Below, piece by piece: positions 22,372-35,163 of a stretch of 64,000 bases of DNA; positions within the stretch are counted from its first letter, which is position 1; every line of letters begins with the position of its first letter. The DNA comes from Hofstenia miamia. Taxonomy: Eukaryota; Xenacoelomorpha; Acoela. The notes under the pieces are model-generated. The model saw nothing but the letters and a program-made list of their open reading frames with translations, was not told the DNA's origin and did no database searches. The position numbers and the translations under genes are program-made. Location: positions 565,936 through 629,935 of the forward strand of contig SCFE01000109.1 of NCBI GenBank assembly GCA_004352715.1, written 5' to 3'.

Positions 22372-22440
22372 CCACGACGTTTCAAAACTCTCGGCGGCGG
22401 CCGCGTGAGGAAGAGCTCGGTGGCGGCGCCCAACTCTATA
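22372..22440. other. Short GC-rich island
   Basis: About 70 bp with CGGCGGCGGCCGCG and GGTGGCGGCGCC stand out in otherwise AT-rich DNA. No coding frame or known element is recognised. Confidence 0.6.
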
Positions 22441-22751
22441 GGTAGGGTTGGGTTAAGTTTTGGAAAAGATGGGTCAGGTTAATATTGCACTAGGTGAGAG
22501 CTACAGAGGTTTGAGAGTCTGAACTAGAGATGTGCGTGGTTAATTAACTTCATACCGCACCGCACTTGTGCATTGTATTTTACNNNNNNNNNNNNNNNNN
22601 NNNNNNNNGGTAGGGTTGGGTTAAGTTTTGGAAAAGATGGGTCAGGTTAATATTGCACTAGGTGAGAGCTACAGAGGTTTGAGAGTCTGAACTAGAGATG
22701 TGCGTGGTTAATTAACTTCATACCGCACCGCACTTGTGCATTGTATTTTAC
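22441..22751. other. 143-bp sequence duplicated exactly across a 25-N gap
   Basis: The sequence 22441-22583, containing GGTAGGGTTGGGTTAAG, is repeated at 22609-22751 on the other side of N 22584-22608. This is best explained as an unmerged overlap of contig ends, not a biological duplication. Confidence 0.85.
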
Positions 22752-24287
22752 AGCACCGAACCGCAAAGTTTTTTTCTACTGCGATGCACCTCAAAACCAA
22801 TGCCCCTCACGAAAAATTTATGATACATGAACAAATGCAGTACAAATGTGTACATTAATGCAAACCAAAAATAGACAATAATACAACTACAAATAACAAA
22901 AATGGTTCTTATTTACAAACGTTTTTAATATTTTCAAAATGTTTTTAAAAAAGAATGGCGTCAACAGTCTCTGGCTTCAAGCATTGTCGCCGTTTTTCAA
23001 GCAAACCTTTCTGAAGTGATTTAACTTGCTGGTACACCCAATAAAAATGTATCTAATTGACTTAAGTTTGGAAAATGTACAGCATTTTGACCCCACCATT
23101 TAATAACATCATCACAGTGTATTATTGGCATATCTGCATAACGATAGACTTCGCTGACCGACAAGAAAACTCATCCTGTACGGACCTATTAGTTGTATTA
23201 ATTAATTAACTAGCCAATTAAAGTTGATGTTACACTAGGCTATCTTACTCAAGTCATGATATAATTAATATACCGAATTACTACATTGCTTTAAAGGACA
23301 ATGTCACTTTTAGGCGTTGAAATATTTTTANNNNNNNNNNNNNNNNNNNNNNNNNNNNNNNNNNNNNNNNNNNNNNNNNNNNNNNNNNNNNNNNNNNNNN
23401 NNNNNNNNNNNNNNNNNNNNNNNNNNNNNNNNNNNNNNNNNNNNNNNNNNNNNNNNNNNNNNNNNNNNNNNNNNNNNNNNNNNNNNNNNNNNNNNNNNNN
23501 NNNNNNTCAAAGTAACAAATCAGTCACTTACATGTGTAATTGTAGTACTTTGCTTGCTAGTTTACTTTAATTTTTGGAAAAAAAACTTATTTTAAGCCAG
23601 AGTTTTAGAACACAATTATGTGTCCGGTTTTATATAAAAATATTGTGATCACTTTCGATAAAATTATTGATATTTACTAAAAGTAAGCAGTGAAATAAAA
23701 CAAAAACTTTATTTTTGAAAAAGTATTGAAATAGGGCTTGTTTATTTTAATTGAATGTATGTTAATCTAACAATATGAAAATTTAAATAAAGGTAAATAA
23801 TAATTTTAGAAACCTTTTTCAGCATAGATAAATAATGTAATATTTAAGCCATAAACTATAAACTTTGAAACATTAAATAATACGTAGCAGATTATTTGTT
23901 ATGTACTAAATATGCCTTATGACTGTTCGACAGAAATCGCAAAATAAAATATCGAATACATCTATTAGCAATGTTTGAAATTTTGAAAAATGCCAAACAA
24001 GAAATATGTAGCATAGCGACGGGATCGAAAATTCTAATATTGCTATTGTATTTTAAAAAGTCACCGCAATGTAATTTCTATGCAAATCTATTTCATAGAA
24101 TCGTTTATATTATCAAACAGATACTAGCATAATGTAATACAAACGTTAAAATAGTACAAAAAGTTGTATTTCTGGCGCTGGTATATTCAATAAATTTTAG
24201 GCACGGCACGACACGGCACGGATCAATAACGCAAAATCTTAGGCACGGCACGGCACGGCACGGTTGCAGCTCTGGTCCATCTCTGGG
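22693..24287. mobile_element. Non-autonomous element with GGCACGGCAC-type ends
   Basis: The left end AGAGATGTGCGTGG, with ACCGCACCGCAC a little inside, is mirrored at the right by tandem GGCACGGCACGG units (about 24200-24262) and GTCCATCTCTGG. The extreme inverted match is short (AGAGATG). No transposase is visible; a 176-N gap lies at 23331-23506. Ends of this style occur in non-autonomous hAT elements, but no target duplication could be found. Confidence 0.45.
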
Positions 24288-26713
24288 GGATTAACCCATA
24301 TTGTTTGAAGCTGTTTAGTTATCGTGTAAAATTAAAAATTTCATATTGGCAGTAAATTAACACAATTTAGAGCTTCTATTAACATTAATTTAAACATTGT
24401 CATCAATTTAACATCAAGAAAACGTTTAAAAATCGTAAATGTAATTGCCCAAGTCTAGGAATTGACACCCAATCCTAAGTTTGGCTACCAAGCCTCAATT
24501 TTGCAACGTGTGCCTCTAGATAATTACTAGCAAATACTGTTTGGGGAAAGCGAAATTTTGTTTTGTAATGTTTTCTCAGCTAGTGCTAAGAAAAATTCTT
24601 TTAATGAGTCGATAGTTATTTGTGTGTTGTTTACTTTATCTTTTGTTCGAAGTTGTATAAAAGCCCAAAAATGTTGAAGGAGGAATTTTCACATTGATTT
24701 CACTAATGAGTCATTACTGATTCTAAAATATCTATGGATCGATTCAACTTAACCCCTTTATTTTTAGATAGTATTCAGAATTAATAGGAGTAAGAACTCC
24801 ACGTGTATATTATTCTGTGATTTGCAATATTTTAAGTACATTTTTGTTCTTTGCATGCATTAAGTTGAAAACAATATGTCTGCAAGCCCCGGTTAAACAT
24901 TAACATTGAATATCTGGAATTTTGATATTAATGTAATAACGATGTGTATATTGATGATGAAAATCTATTGGGGCCAATGATCAACACTGATGACATTTGA
25001 ATTTTAGGCGGTTGGTATTTATCCAAATTCGATAACCGTTATATTATCTGTTAGATTTTTTGCATTTGAATACTAAAAAATGTCAGGTCATGGGGTCTAA
25101 TTTTTTAAAAATCAGTAGATGAATCGGATCAATTTTTTGGATCCACTCGAACTTGTACAGGACCACTGTACAGGTAAGAAAATGAAATTCTCGACAAGCT
25201 CTCACATTTTAAAAATAGAAATTTAATAGGAAACTGCGGGAAAATGAATGATCTATTGGGAGCTGAAAGTATGTAGCTTTTTCAATGTATTTTAGCGATT
25301 AACATAAACTCTGAAGAGTAGCAAAAGAAGGAAGAATAATTGATTTACAGCAGGGCGTACTATACTTATAGTACTCCATGATTTACGGTTATATTCATAG
25401 ATGAACACGGGTTCTAATCTTTCTTTTTACAGAAAAAAATTTGCAAAAATAAGTTTTTTGAACAAAAGTAAGCTTACACAAAATTCAATCGCCTGTTTTT
25501 AGCAGCAAATCGATTGATAACATCTTAAATTAAAGTGAACTATTTTCAATTTCAGGAAAAAGAAACACGCCACTAACCTGTAACAATATAGAAATGTCCA
25601 TCCCACTGTACCGCACCCGTGCGGGTAAACCCGCACCCGCGTCCATCTTGGGTTATGTCTTCACTTTACAATTGTAATTTGCATTATGCGAATAAAATTT
25701 TGATTTCTATAGTAGGGTAGATTTCTGCGTTAACTGCTAATTGAAAAATCACATTAAATGTCTGCACTATATTGTCGTCACCAAGTGACTACTAACAAGC
25801 AGCGAACGCAATCCCAAATTTACTATTCAATCAGGACACTTTAGTCAAAACTAAACAAAACAAAGTAAATAAAAACACGTACAGAGAAACTAAGCAACAG
25901 TAAAGAACTAAAAAACTACATGACAACATAAACAAGGAAAACAAAACAAAAACAAAAACGCAAAAGATTTCATAAAGTGTCGAGCTAACTCTACTAGTGC
26001 CACAATTTTAACAATCTATAATAGGAAAACTGGGTTTCTCTGCATAAAACAATACTTCATGAGTACTATAGAAGATATTGCAACCATTGACAGAAATCAG
26101 GTTCATTTAATAATCTGAAAAATATTATTTTCAATTTCTTGCGAATGAAATTTGTAATGTTAATACATTAGTGAGAAATACAACTAATATATTATGATGT
26201 TTCAATATTGATGAAGGATTAAAATAAAAAAGCATTGCTACATAGAGCTATTGATTATCTAGGGAATGATAATATTTTTATACCAAAAGCGTCAAAACTG
26301 ACTTTGCAGTAGCTTTCCAAATTTAGATTACATCAATAATAAAATCGCTTTACAAGGAGATATGCTATGAAACTTCACTTCAATAAAAGAAGATCTTATG
26401 CAATAATAATAATATCTTGTAATTTGTTATTCATCATTACAATGGAAATTTAAATTGTGTTTCAATTTAAATACTTGATGGTTTTTTATATGTTAGAATG
26501 AACACGAAATTATGTCATATGGATAAGTTATTATTTACCAGCATTGAGTCACTTTAAAATCTGAGGCAACTTGAGACCTATTCTATGCTCACATATAATA
26601 TCATTCTAAGTCTAAGTCTATATTAACAATGTTAATGCAAGTTGGACAAAAACGTTCAAAAATAAATATATTCTCGAAAATAAACAAATCAATTAACATA
26701 TTATATATTTTAG

Positions 26714-26748
<35 letters not shown>

Positions 26749-29700
26749 TCATTCATTCAAAAAGGATTCATCGATATAATATTAGTATGTTAAATATTGA
26801 TAAAAAACTAAAATATTATTTTATAAATGATTGAATTTACAAATTTTTTTTTCTACAATCAAATTATGATTAAGTTTATATTAGAAAAAAGCAATTAGAC
26901 ACATGTTAAGTATCAATGGAAGAAATTAGGTTCATTTAATAATCTGAGAAATATTATCTTCAATTTCTCGTGTATGAAATCTGCAATATTGAATACATTA
27001 GTGAGAAAATCAAATAACAAATTATGACGTTTCGTTATCACCTAGAAGAGCATCTACGATTAAGCACAGTTTTGTCAGACAACTCACTATTACACATTAT
27101 GTCATTGATCTCTTAAAGAACTTGCAAGGAATTTCAAATATTTTATTCTCAAAATGAATTTTTTAATGCAAAAATTGAAAGTGGCTATTTCAAAAACTTG
27201 TCACAACAAAACCTAATAATCTATAAAACCATCTAAGGCTGACTAAGCCTTCATGTTTAAATCGCGCTATTTCACTTTGTTCTAAAGCATGTAATGAACT
27301 TGCAATTTGAATTTCCGCACAACACATATTTTTAAACAAATCAATTTAGTTTTCTTCCGTTTAGTGGTGTGCAATCAAAATGATTCAAATTTCTTTAGAT
27401 GATAAATAAATTTTCATAAAATATAAAATATGACTTTGAAAAATTTCAAAATTTATCTAATGGTACTCTTTTTGATACATTTTCTTAGTGTTCAGTGGAG
27501 TTGCTTGAAGGATAAGCAATTATTTTTTCTTTGGTGGAGGCCTATAGTAATGTGTACTATACTAGTGAATAAGTAGTCAATTGACACCAGAAGCTTACGA
27601 AGGATTTTCTTACGAGGTACATCTCAGTCATGGTCCAGTGAATGACCACGAAATTTGTAGAAATATTGAAAAAATAAACCCTAAAATTTCTTAAATGTTT
27701 TACAGAAATTTTTTAGATTTATCCAAAATCAATTTTGAAAACCTGTCGGGAGGGACATTCCACCATGTCCCCTTTGCAAGCCCCACTGATTGAGACATGT
27801 CAGCGATATTTATCGACTTATCATCAATGGTCTCAAATGCCAAAGATCATTAAGGATTTACAAACTAGTATGTACTGTGTAAAGAAGGTGTGATTAAGTT
27901 GACATTTACAAATTATTGGAATCTGAATGCCAATTATCTGTCATGATTATTTAGCTCATTTGGCCACGTTATCATTAATTTTGCGCTCCGCTTACAATTT
28001 CAAACTTTATGTGACTCAGGTTCATAGTTTTGAAAAAAAAATGTATTTGTTTTTAAGTCACACCAGTTTTGTTCGTCTTTCAGCTGCTGAAGTTGTTCCT
28101 GAAAAATAATTATTTTTTTTGAAAAGTATTAAACTACTCCATTATTTTTCAATAAAAAATGGTGTCACAAAATTGTTCGATAATTGAATCCTTTATGAGG
28201 TAAATGCTAATATCTCATATCTGTTTGAAAATCATTTCTACGCTCCTGTAAAAAGTTTTTTAAGTGCAATTTCAATTAATGCAAATTCAGCCATGCATTT
28301 AAAACCAATTTTCTTTTACTGCTTTTTACTAATTATGAATAGGCACGGCTGTTCAAGTACTAAGAACAATCGGATCTAATCAATTCAAAGTAGTTCATCA
28401 TTATTTAGTCTCTTCATTCAAATATTAAACTTCTTTTTGAGATGATTCTTAAATAATATTGGCTAATATTTTAAAAATCTTTTGATCAATATAAACATAC
28501 ACGATATTTAACATTTATAAACTTATTCAAAGACAATTCTACAATTTTCATTGAATATGATATTAAAGTTTAGTGTATGAACTATAATAATAAGTAAAAG
28601 TCTCATTTGTAAAAAAGTACTTCATTTTCTTTTTCATGATATGTATCTCTAATTAAAGCACCACTGCTCAGTAACTTTATATTTTGAGCATTTTGTTAAC
28701 TTAATTATCCAAAGCTTAAGTTATTAATGCAGATTGTGATACTTATTCACATTGTGCGACTTCCATCATCTGTCATATGCTACCAGCTGTAGGTAGCATA
28801 AAGCAGGTGACATGAAGGGGATTAATAATTTTATATTCTCAATTAAAGAATAAGAGCGTTGAGATTTTCTCGCTTTATACTATATATATACTAATCTTCC
28901 AATATTGGGGCATGGGTAGGTCTATTAAAGCTTATTGCTGTAGCAGAGATTGTTGAATAGATTAACAAGTTTTCTTAGAAATTTTCGAATTTTTAAAAAG
29001 ATTTAAATTCTCTCCATACCTAATAATGTACTTAGAAGGTTTTGAGCCCCTGGAGGCAACAAAAAACTTTGACCGTTTCTTGATATGTGCAAAGATATTC
29101 CAAACCCATTGAGGTGTACCGTTCACAAAGTCAGAGGTCGCGGAGCTGAAGGCAATATTGCGAAATTTTGATAAAATTCTTGCGAATGTTTTTGTGCTAT
29201 TTTTTCAGATGTTTGCTTAAACAAAAAGGTGGTCAAAATAAGCGGGATATTTTTTATTCGATTCGAGTGGGTCTTTTAAAATTTTAGTAGAGTCGGATTT
29301 CTAATCTCGAGTTTTGTTATAAGACATAGGCCTATCAATATCATAAATGTAAAGTTCACGAGCAAATGATCAATTGCGCTAACTAATATGAAATGTACGT
29401 TATATATTTGGTTAAAATTAGTAATTAAATATGTAGTATAGTATAGTACACATAGTAATGTATAGTATATTAATCAATCAATTTCAAGAAAACAAAGTCT
29501 GTCAACTATCATTTGAATAAATGTATGCAGTTTGCTTACCAATATGAATGATTAGAAAATGAAATATTTTATGTGAAAATATTAAAAGCCATCTAATCTT
29601 AATCTTACTCTCAGCGAAAACCTTGATTCTAGTTAATATAGACAATATAGCTCAACCACGGTGGGCCATGAACAAAAATTGTATAGAAAGGTTTTTCAAT

Positions 29701-30282
29701 CAGGAAATTATAGAAATTTGGTCAATTAGCAAACACTCAATGTACTATACAATATCAAATTAACACAACTTGAATTGAATCGACCCGACTAGAAAACTGT
29801 AAGTGCATAAATTCCGAGTTGAATTGGTCGGGTACTTGACTTGACTCGAAACTTCGAGTACTCGCAGGGTCTAGGTCAAACTCTTAGAGATGCCAGAGTC
29901 ACTCGATTCATAAATGGTTTATTAATTTCTAAGTATGACGAACAGTGAACATAAGAAATAAATGTGGATTGCTTTAACAACTACTCTCCAAAAATAATTG
30001 CTCTATAACGCTCTCATTCAGTATATTGTTCAAAGACAATAAAGTCTATTTCAACTTTTATATATACGTTGTTGCTGTTGTTGAATTCAATCTCCTTACC
30101 AAGATAAGCACTGTCCACTGCAAGTGGTTTCACTCAATAAATGAACAGCCATATTTACAACGCAAACGCTAATGTTATTAAGCAAATCGTGATTCGTTGA
30201 TTGTAAACCATACGATTTGTTTCACTTGTATTATTAATGAGTGAATTTTGCAGCTGCCAATTGCTAGAAAACAGCTTTTAAA
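24288..30282. other. Long gene-free stretch with one diverged direct-repeat pair
   Basis: No gene was recognised. About 130 bp at 26093-26220 recurs at 26921-27050 in the same orientation at roughly 80% by eye; both contain AGGTTCATTTAATAATCTGA. A (TA)n tract lies at 26717-26745. Short palindromic GTGCGGGTAAACCCGCAC near 25620 looks like a repeat end. Confidence 0.5.
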
Positions 30283-32571
30283 ATGAACTCGAAAGACATT
30301 GATGCTTTGGAAAAGAAATTTAATCTTCTAGACAAAGATGGAAGCGGCGAAATTGATTTTGATGAAGTCGGAGAGTTAACCGAATGTCTTGGTGTAAAAT
30401 TATCAAAGGAGCAATTAATGGATATGTTTCGTGAGGTTGACATTGACGGTTCTGGATCTTTAAGCTTTGAGGAATTCAAGATTGCAATGCTTTCTTCACA
30501 TGGCGATGCTGAAAGTAAGCTCAAAATAGCTTTTAGTATTTTTGATGAGAATAACGACGGAAAGATTGGAGTCGATGATCTTCTACCAGTAATGTCGAAG
30601 TTTGGTCTCGAAAAGAAAGAGATTGAAGAAATGTTCAAGCAAATTGACACAGATGGCAGCATGTCATTAAATTTCAAAGAATTTTGTCGCTTAATGCCAG
30701 AAGAGAAAAAAAGCATAAAAAGTGTAAAGCCAAAATCTCAAGAAAAGACAAAAGAGCCAGTAGAAAAAAATACTTTTGATAGAAATCTCAAGTCAGCTAG
30801 TAAAGAAGAGAAAACAAAACATACTGCAAAAACAACATCAGGTACATCGATTCTTCAAATTCAAATTGGATTATTTCGTCTGATTCAAGGAGCGGCCTAT
30901 AGATGTTTTCGTGAGAGCTACTCAGCGAATCATGAAACGCATGTAAGAGCCAAATCGTTACCCTATTGTTTTCCATCGTTCGTAAAGTTTGTGAAAAACG
31001 CCATAGAATTATATAAATTCTTAGGATATGTTAATGCAAAATGCAATCCAGTATTAGATGAATTAGTCAAGTCAGTTGAAAATGAAGAAAGGAGACTAAA
31101 TGATAGAATTAGTAACTGGAAATCATTAAAGAAGACTGCCGAAATGATCGCCGAAGATGAAAATATGAAGGAAATGAGAAAAACTAAACATGACCTCAAG
31201 ATTAAGTTTGCTGCGGGGGTTGATTTTGCGATTACAATGAAAAAGAACAAATTGAAATTATGCAATGTATTTGAAGGTGTTCTAGCAGTGGAAGAGCTCA
31301 ATAGACTGAGAAAACTTGAAATTGAGGCTGAAGAGGAAGCACTGAATGAAGATGGAGGTGAAAGTGCTGCTACTAGTGATTATCTTAAGAAATGGAACAA
31401 GGTTCTGATTGCCGATGCATTTGAAGAAATTGATGGAGCAATGATACCTGTAAGTTACTGGTACAAGGATTTCATGCCAAAATTGTTGTCTGCATTTAGT
31501 GTAACTAGTGAATCTGATATAAAAGAAAACATTGAACCAAATGTCAAAGATTTGGATCTTTGGTTCAAAAAAAACATGGAAAACAAGCGATTTCACAGAT
31601 TTGCTAATGATATTATTGAAAACTTCGGTCAATGTTCTGCTGCTCAAAAGCTAATGGTAAAGCAAGGTTGGCGACTGGCTAGGCATTATCTGAATGGTGT
31701 TCAAAAGAAAAGAGAGCGTGAGGAGTTTGGAAGGCACGATGGAGATCTAAGTAATTACATCGCATTTATCGATGTATATCTGAAGAGAAGTTATGTGCAA
31801 AATGCGCAAATGCGAGTCAGTTTTCCGTACTACATTGGACCACCTGTATGGAGATTTTTCCATACCACTGCGGAGTTCGTCTGCTCTAAGCCAATAGAAC
31901 TACAACAAAGTTGTATTCCGACTTTTAGAATGTTCTTCAAACTATTTGCAGCAATGTACCCATGTCCTTATTGCCGACATCATCTAAACTCTGCTGTGAT
32001 ACAAAATAAGGAAATCGACATGTATCCCATGGAGTATATTCTATTAGGGAAACGTAGTGATCAAATTGATTTAGAAATTCCAATGGAGGCTAAGCTTTCC
32101 ACCGTAACAGATGGAAAAACGATGAGATTATTCTTTTGGAAGCTCCATAACACAGTTAACTCATCAATTGCTAGATCGGAAAAATGGTATCATAAGAGAG
32201 ATAAGCCATTTTATACGTCACGATTTTGGCCGAGTTTAGAATCAGAAATTACTAGAATGACCATTATTAAAGAATCACATATTGAGCTTCAACGGGTACG
32301 CATGTACTATTCACTTCTGAAACCATGCGTTAAACTTGCGGGTTTACGTAGTGAATTGCAGCGGGTTTTGGCTAGCAAGGATGAAAAAGATTTACAAATT
32401 CTTTATCGGGTAGCCAACAAAGCAATTAAGGAGGTAGAAGAGATAGTTGAAGAAACCAACTTCCTCCAGGAAGCGTATACATTTAATCCTAATGCTTCCG
32501 ACTCGATTCCATCATTTACTATGGAAGATGAGCTATTTGCTAGAAGTGGATATTTTACTTTGAACTAAACC
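30283..32571 (+). CDS. EF-hand / Erv-ALR sulfhydryl oxidase fusion protein (761 aa, intronless)
   Basis: One uninterrupted frame runs from ATG 30283 to TAA 32569-32571. Residues 1-140 hold four EF-hands with loops starting at D17 (DKDGSGEIDFDE), D53 (DIDGSGSLSFEE), D88 (ends in D99) and D122 (Met at the usual Gly position), a calmodulin-like Ca2+ sensor. Lysine-rich linker 141-185 and a charged helical region 190-500 follow. Residues about 515-630 match the Erv/ALR flavin-dependent thiol oxidases: GPPVWRFFHTTAE, the redox pair C561-P-Y-C564 in FAAMYPCPYCRHHL, and HNTVN at 622-626 (FAD contact). Such enzymes form disulfides and pass electrons to oxygen. There is no signal peptide or membrane segment, so a cytosolic or intermembrane-space place is open. 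C534 and C544 could be a shuttle pair. Calcium control of a thiol oxidase is inferred. The lack of introns may mean retrocopy or transfer. Confidence 0.85.
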
Positions 32572-34108
32572 AAGTTCACTCATTTGTAAATATTTTAAGT
32601 AAATTTTCAAAGAAAACTACCATGTGTTTTAGTAAATCATTGTACAGCTATATCTCCATATTGATAAAGGTTAATATTCCAACCAAATTGTCAATAATCA
32701 GTTGTTAGCGTGCATTTTACTTCATTAGTTTGTAATTTTATTAAAGTTTTAATGAAATACTTTATTATTAAACCAAAACTATCAATTTTGAAATTCTAAA
32801 GGGAGTGGGGGGATTGCCTCATGCCCCATAAATACGCCTCTGTTGTACAGGCGTGGAAAGAATTGACCCTTATATCTGATGAACTTTGTTACAAAATAGT
32901 TTTAGAAGACAAATGCAAAAACGTTTGATAACTCTCACGGACATTAAAATTCATTTGGAGAATATTCTAGAAACATGCTTATATTTGTTTCTAAGTATAC
33001 ATTCGGAGAAAAATTTACATTTATTATATTTGTAGATTTAAAAAGTATTTCTATGGAATTTTACTTAAGTTCGTATTGATTTATAAAAATGATCTATGTG
33101 TTACATAAAACTAACTTAGATAAATCTATACGTCAACATAAGTTATGCGTTGACTTAACCTAAAAGTAAATAGAAAGTTAAGATTTTTTCACCATACAAA
33201 ACGCTGAACTACAGTAGTTTCTTCAAGAATAGTCTTACGTAAAGCATAATTCAATTATGTATTATCTTATCCAAGATTTTTAAATGGGCATCTATAAAGT
33301 ACGACTCACTCTTAATGTTTCTTAAAAACTGTACAGGGTATACAATGCATATTCAAAAAACGTCTAACCTTTGTTTACTGCAAAGGGAATTGTTTCGATA
33401 ATCTTAAATTTTTTAATACAAGCAAAGTTGAAGAGAATAGAATATTACTTCCTCTATCCTAAAATAACTGCTACACTTGATTTCAAGGTTTATACCTTTG
33501 CAGGAAATATGCGAATTGCGTTGTGATTTTTGCAATATGACCTCGGGATGCTCAGCCTTCAGAAAATGTTATAGTAAATTTAATTTGCAGGAAAACGAGG
33601 ATTATTGGACTATAACCCACTGGGCTCTTCCACATCAGATTTTGGGACACTTTTTAATATGTTCAGAAACCTAAGAAAAGTTAGAATGTGTGGCACAATT
33701 ATTTCCCCTGAATTCCTAATCCTTTTCCCATCAGAATAANATTAGTCTACCATCAACTATACATTACACAATAATTTATGCATACATTCAACATTATGTA
33801 CTTAAGACTTATTATTTGCGGTGCACGAGTTTAAATTCAACAAATCTATTACAAAAAAAATAGCATTCATTTTATGCGTGTTTCTTTTTTAAACTGTAAT
33901 ATGTTTGCGTTAGTATTTCTCCTCCAAAATTTAAAGGTTCAAGAATTATACTTTTAAGTAAGCGCCAGTTAATTTTGATGGCATCTGTAACACATGTAAT
34001 TGAATACATGAGAGTAACACTGTTTCGACTAATCATACTTTTAATCAGATTTGGATAAAATACATTGTCTTTTCAGATAGGAATTTAAATGAAAGATTTG
34101 CTGTATTA
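32572..34108. other. 3' flank and gene-free stretch, first copy of a 342-bp duplicate
   Basis: ATTAAA at about 32740 could serve as polyadenylation signal of the EF-hand gene. The segment 33398-33739, ending at a single N (33740), recurs exactly at 35637-35978 directly after another single N (35636). The 65-codon ORFs inside both copies have no recognisable motif. Confidence 0.5.
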
Positions 34109-35161
34109 CCCTAGTAAATAAATTTGGCAAAAAATTGCCAAATTTTTGGAAAGGATTTGCAAATCGATTCCAAATATTTGCCAAACATTTGGCAAATTTT
34201 TTGCAAACTTTCCAAATATTTGGCAAATTTTTGGCTTAGTGAATTTTTAGAGTATATCAAATGTACTAAACAATTACACTCATACATTTATGTAAAGCAA
34301 TAAAATTTCGTCAGTTATTTATTTATTACAGCAGTTGATTAAACTGCCTAGACAGCATACATTTAAGTGTATACAATTGCATTTATGCATTGGAATGTCA
34401 GTCAACATCATAATTTCAAACTAAAGCAACATTAAGTATATATGAAATAAGCTTGTTTATATTTCATAACAATTTGCTCAAAATTATGGCAAATATGAAT
34501 TATAATTTAAACATCTATAAGTATGGTAGATTTAAAAATTATTTCTGGTATGAACATAAAAAAGTAAATGAACACAGGTGATAACGTTAGCCCATAACTA
34601 GTATTAATTGCGTACTTAAATGTTGCATAAATTATTCTTAGATATATAAATATTTTAATTGTTTATAATAGTAGTCAATAAAAAGTTGAAATTTTCGTTA
34701 TATTGGTTTCAAAAATGTTTGAAATAGTTTATTATATATTACGCACACTTTTATTTATTCAAATAAGCTGTAAATTAATGAATGTACAAATTGTACAAAT
34801 TTGGAAAATTTGGCAATTATTTGGCAAATATTTGCCAAATATTTGGAATATTNTTGCATAAATTATTCTTAGATATATAAATATTTTAATTGTTTATAAT
34901 AGTAGTCAATAAAAAGTTGAAATTTTCATTATATTGGTTTCAAAAATGTTTGAAATAGTTTATTATATATTACGCACACTTTTATTTATTCAAATAAGCT
35001 GTAAATTAATGAATGTACAAATTGTATAAATTTGGAAAATTTGGCAAATATTTGGCAAATATTTGCCAAATATTTGGAATATTTCCATTTACAAAAATTA
35101 TGCATTTTTATCCAAATATTTGGCAAATATTTGCCAAATTTTCCAAACGTATTTACTAGGG
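34109..35161. mobile_element. TA-flanked DNA element built of TTTGGCAAATATTTGCCAAA-type palindromes
   Basis: The left end (TA)CCCTAGTAAATA and the right end TATTTACTAGGG(TA) are exact inverted repeats with TA on both sides, as in Tc1/mariner-type MITEs. Next to both ends lie arrays of TTTGGCAAA and TTTGCCAAA words forming many overlapping palindromes (34125-34240 and 34800-35145). No transposase. The interior 34622-34852 recurs at 34854-35083 with about three mismatches around a single N at 34853, so about 230 bp is probably a false duplication and the real element nearer 0.8 kb. Confidence 0.7.
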
Positions 35162-35163
35162 TA

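Noticed and set aside
24195-24262. Tandem GGCACGGCACGG units as a CRISPR-like or satellite array
   Set aside because: The units are very short and confined to the end of a non-autonomous element; there are no spacers.
24950-24990. YIDD-like motif (TATATTGATGATGAA) suggesting a reverse transcriptase
   Set aside because: The flanking frame has none of the other RT blocks and soon meets stops; chance in AT-rich DNA.
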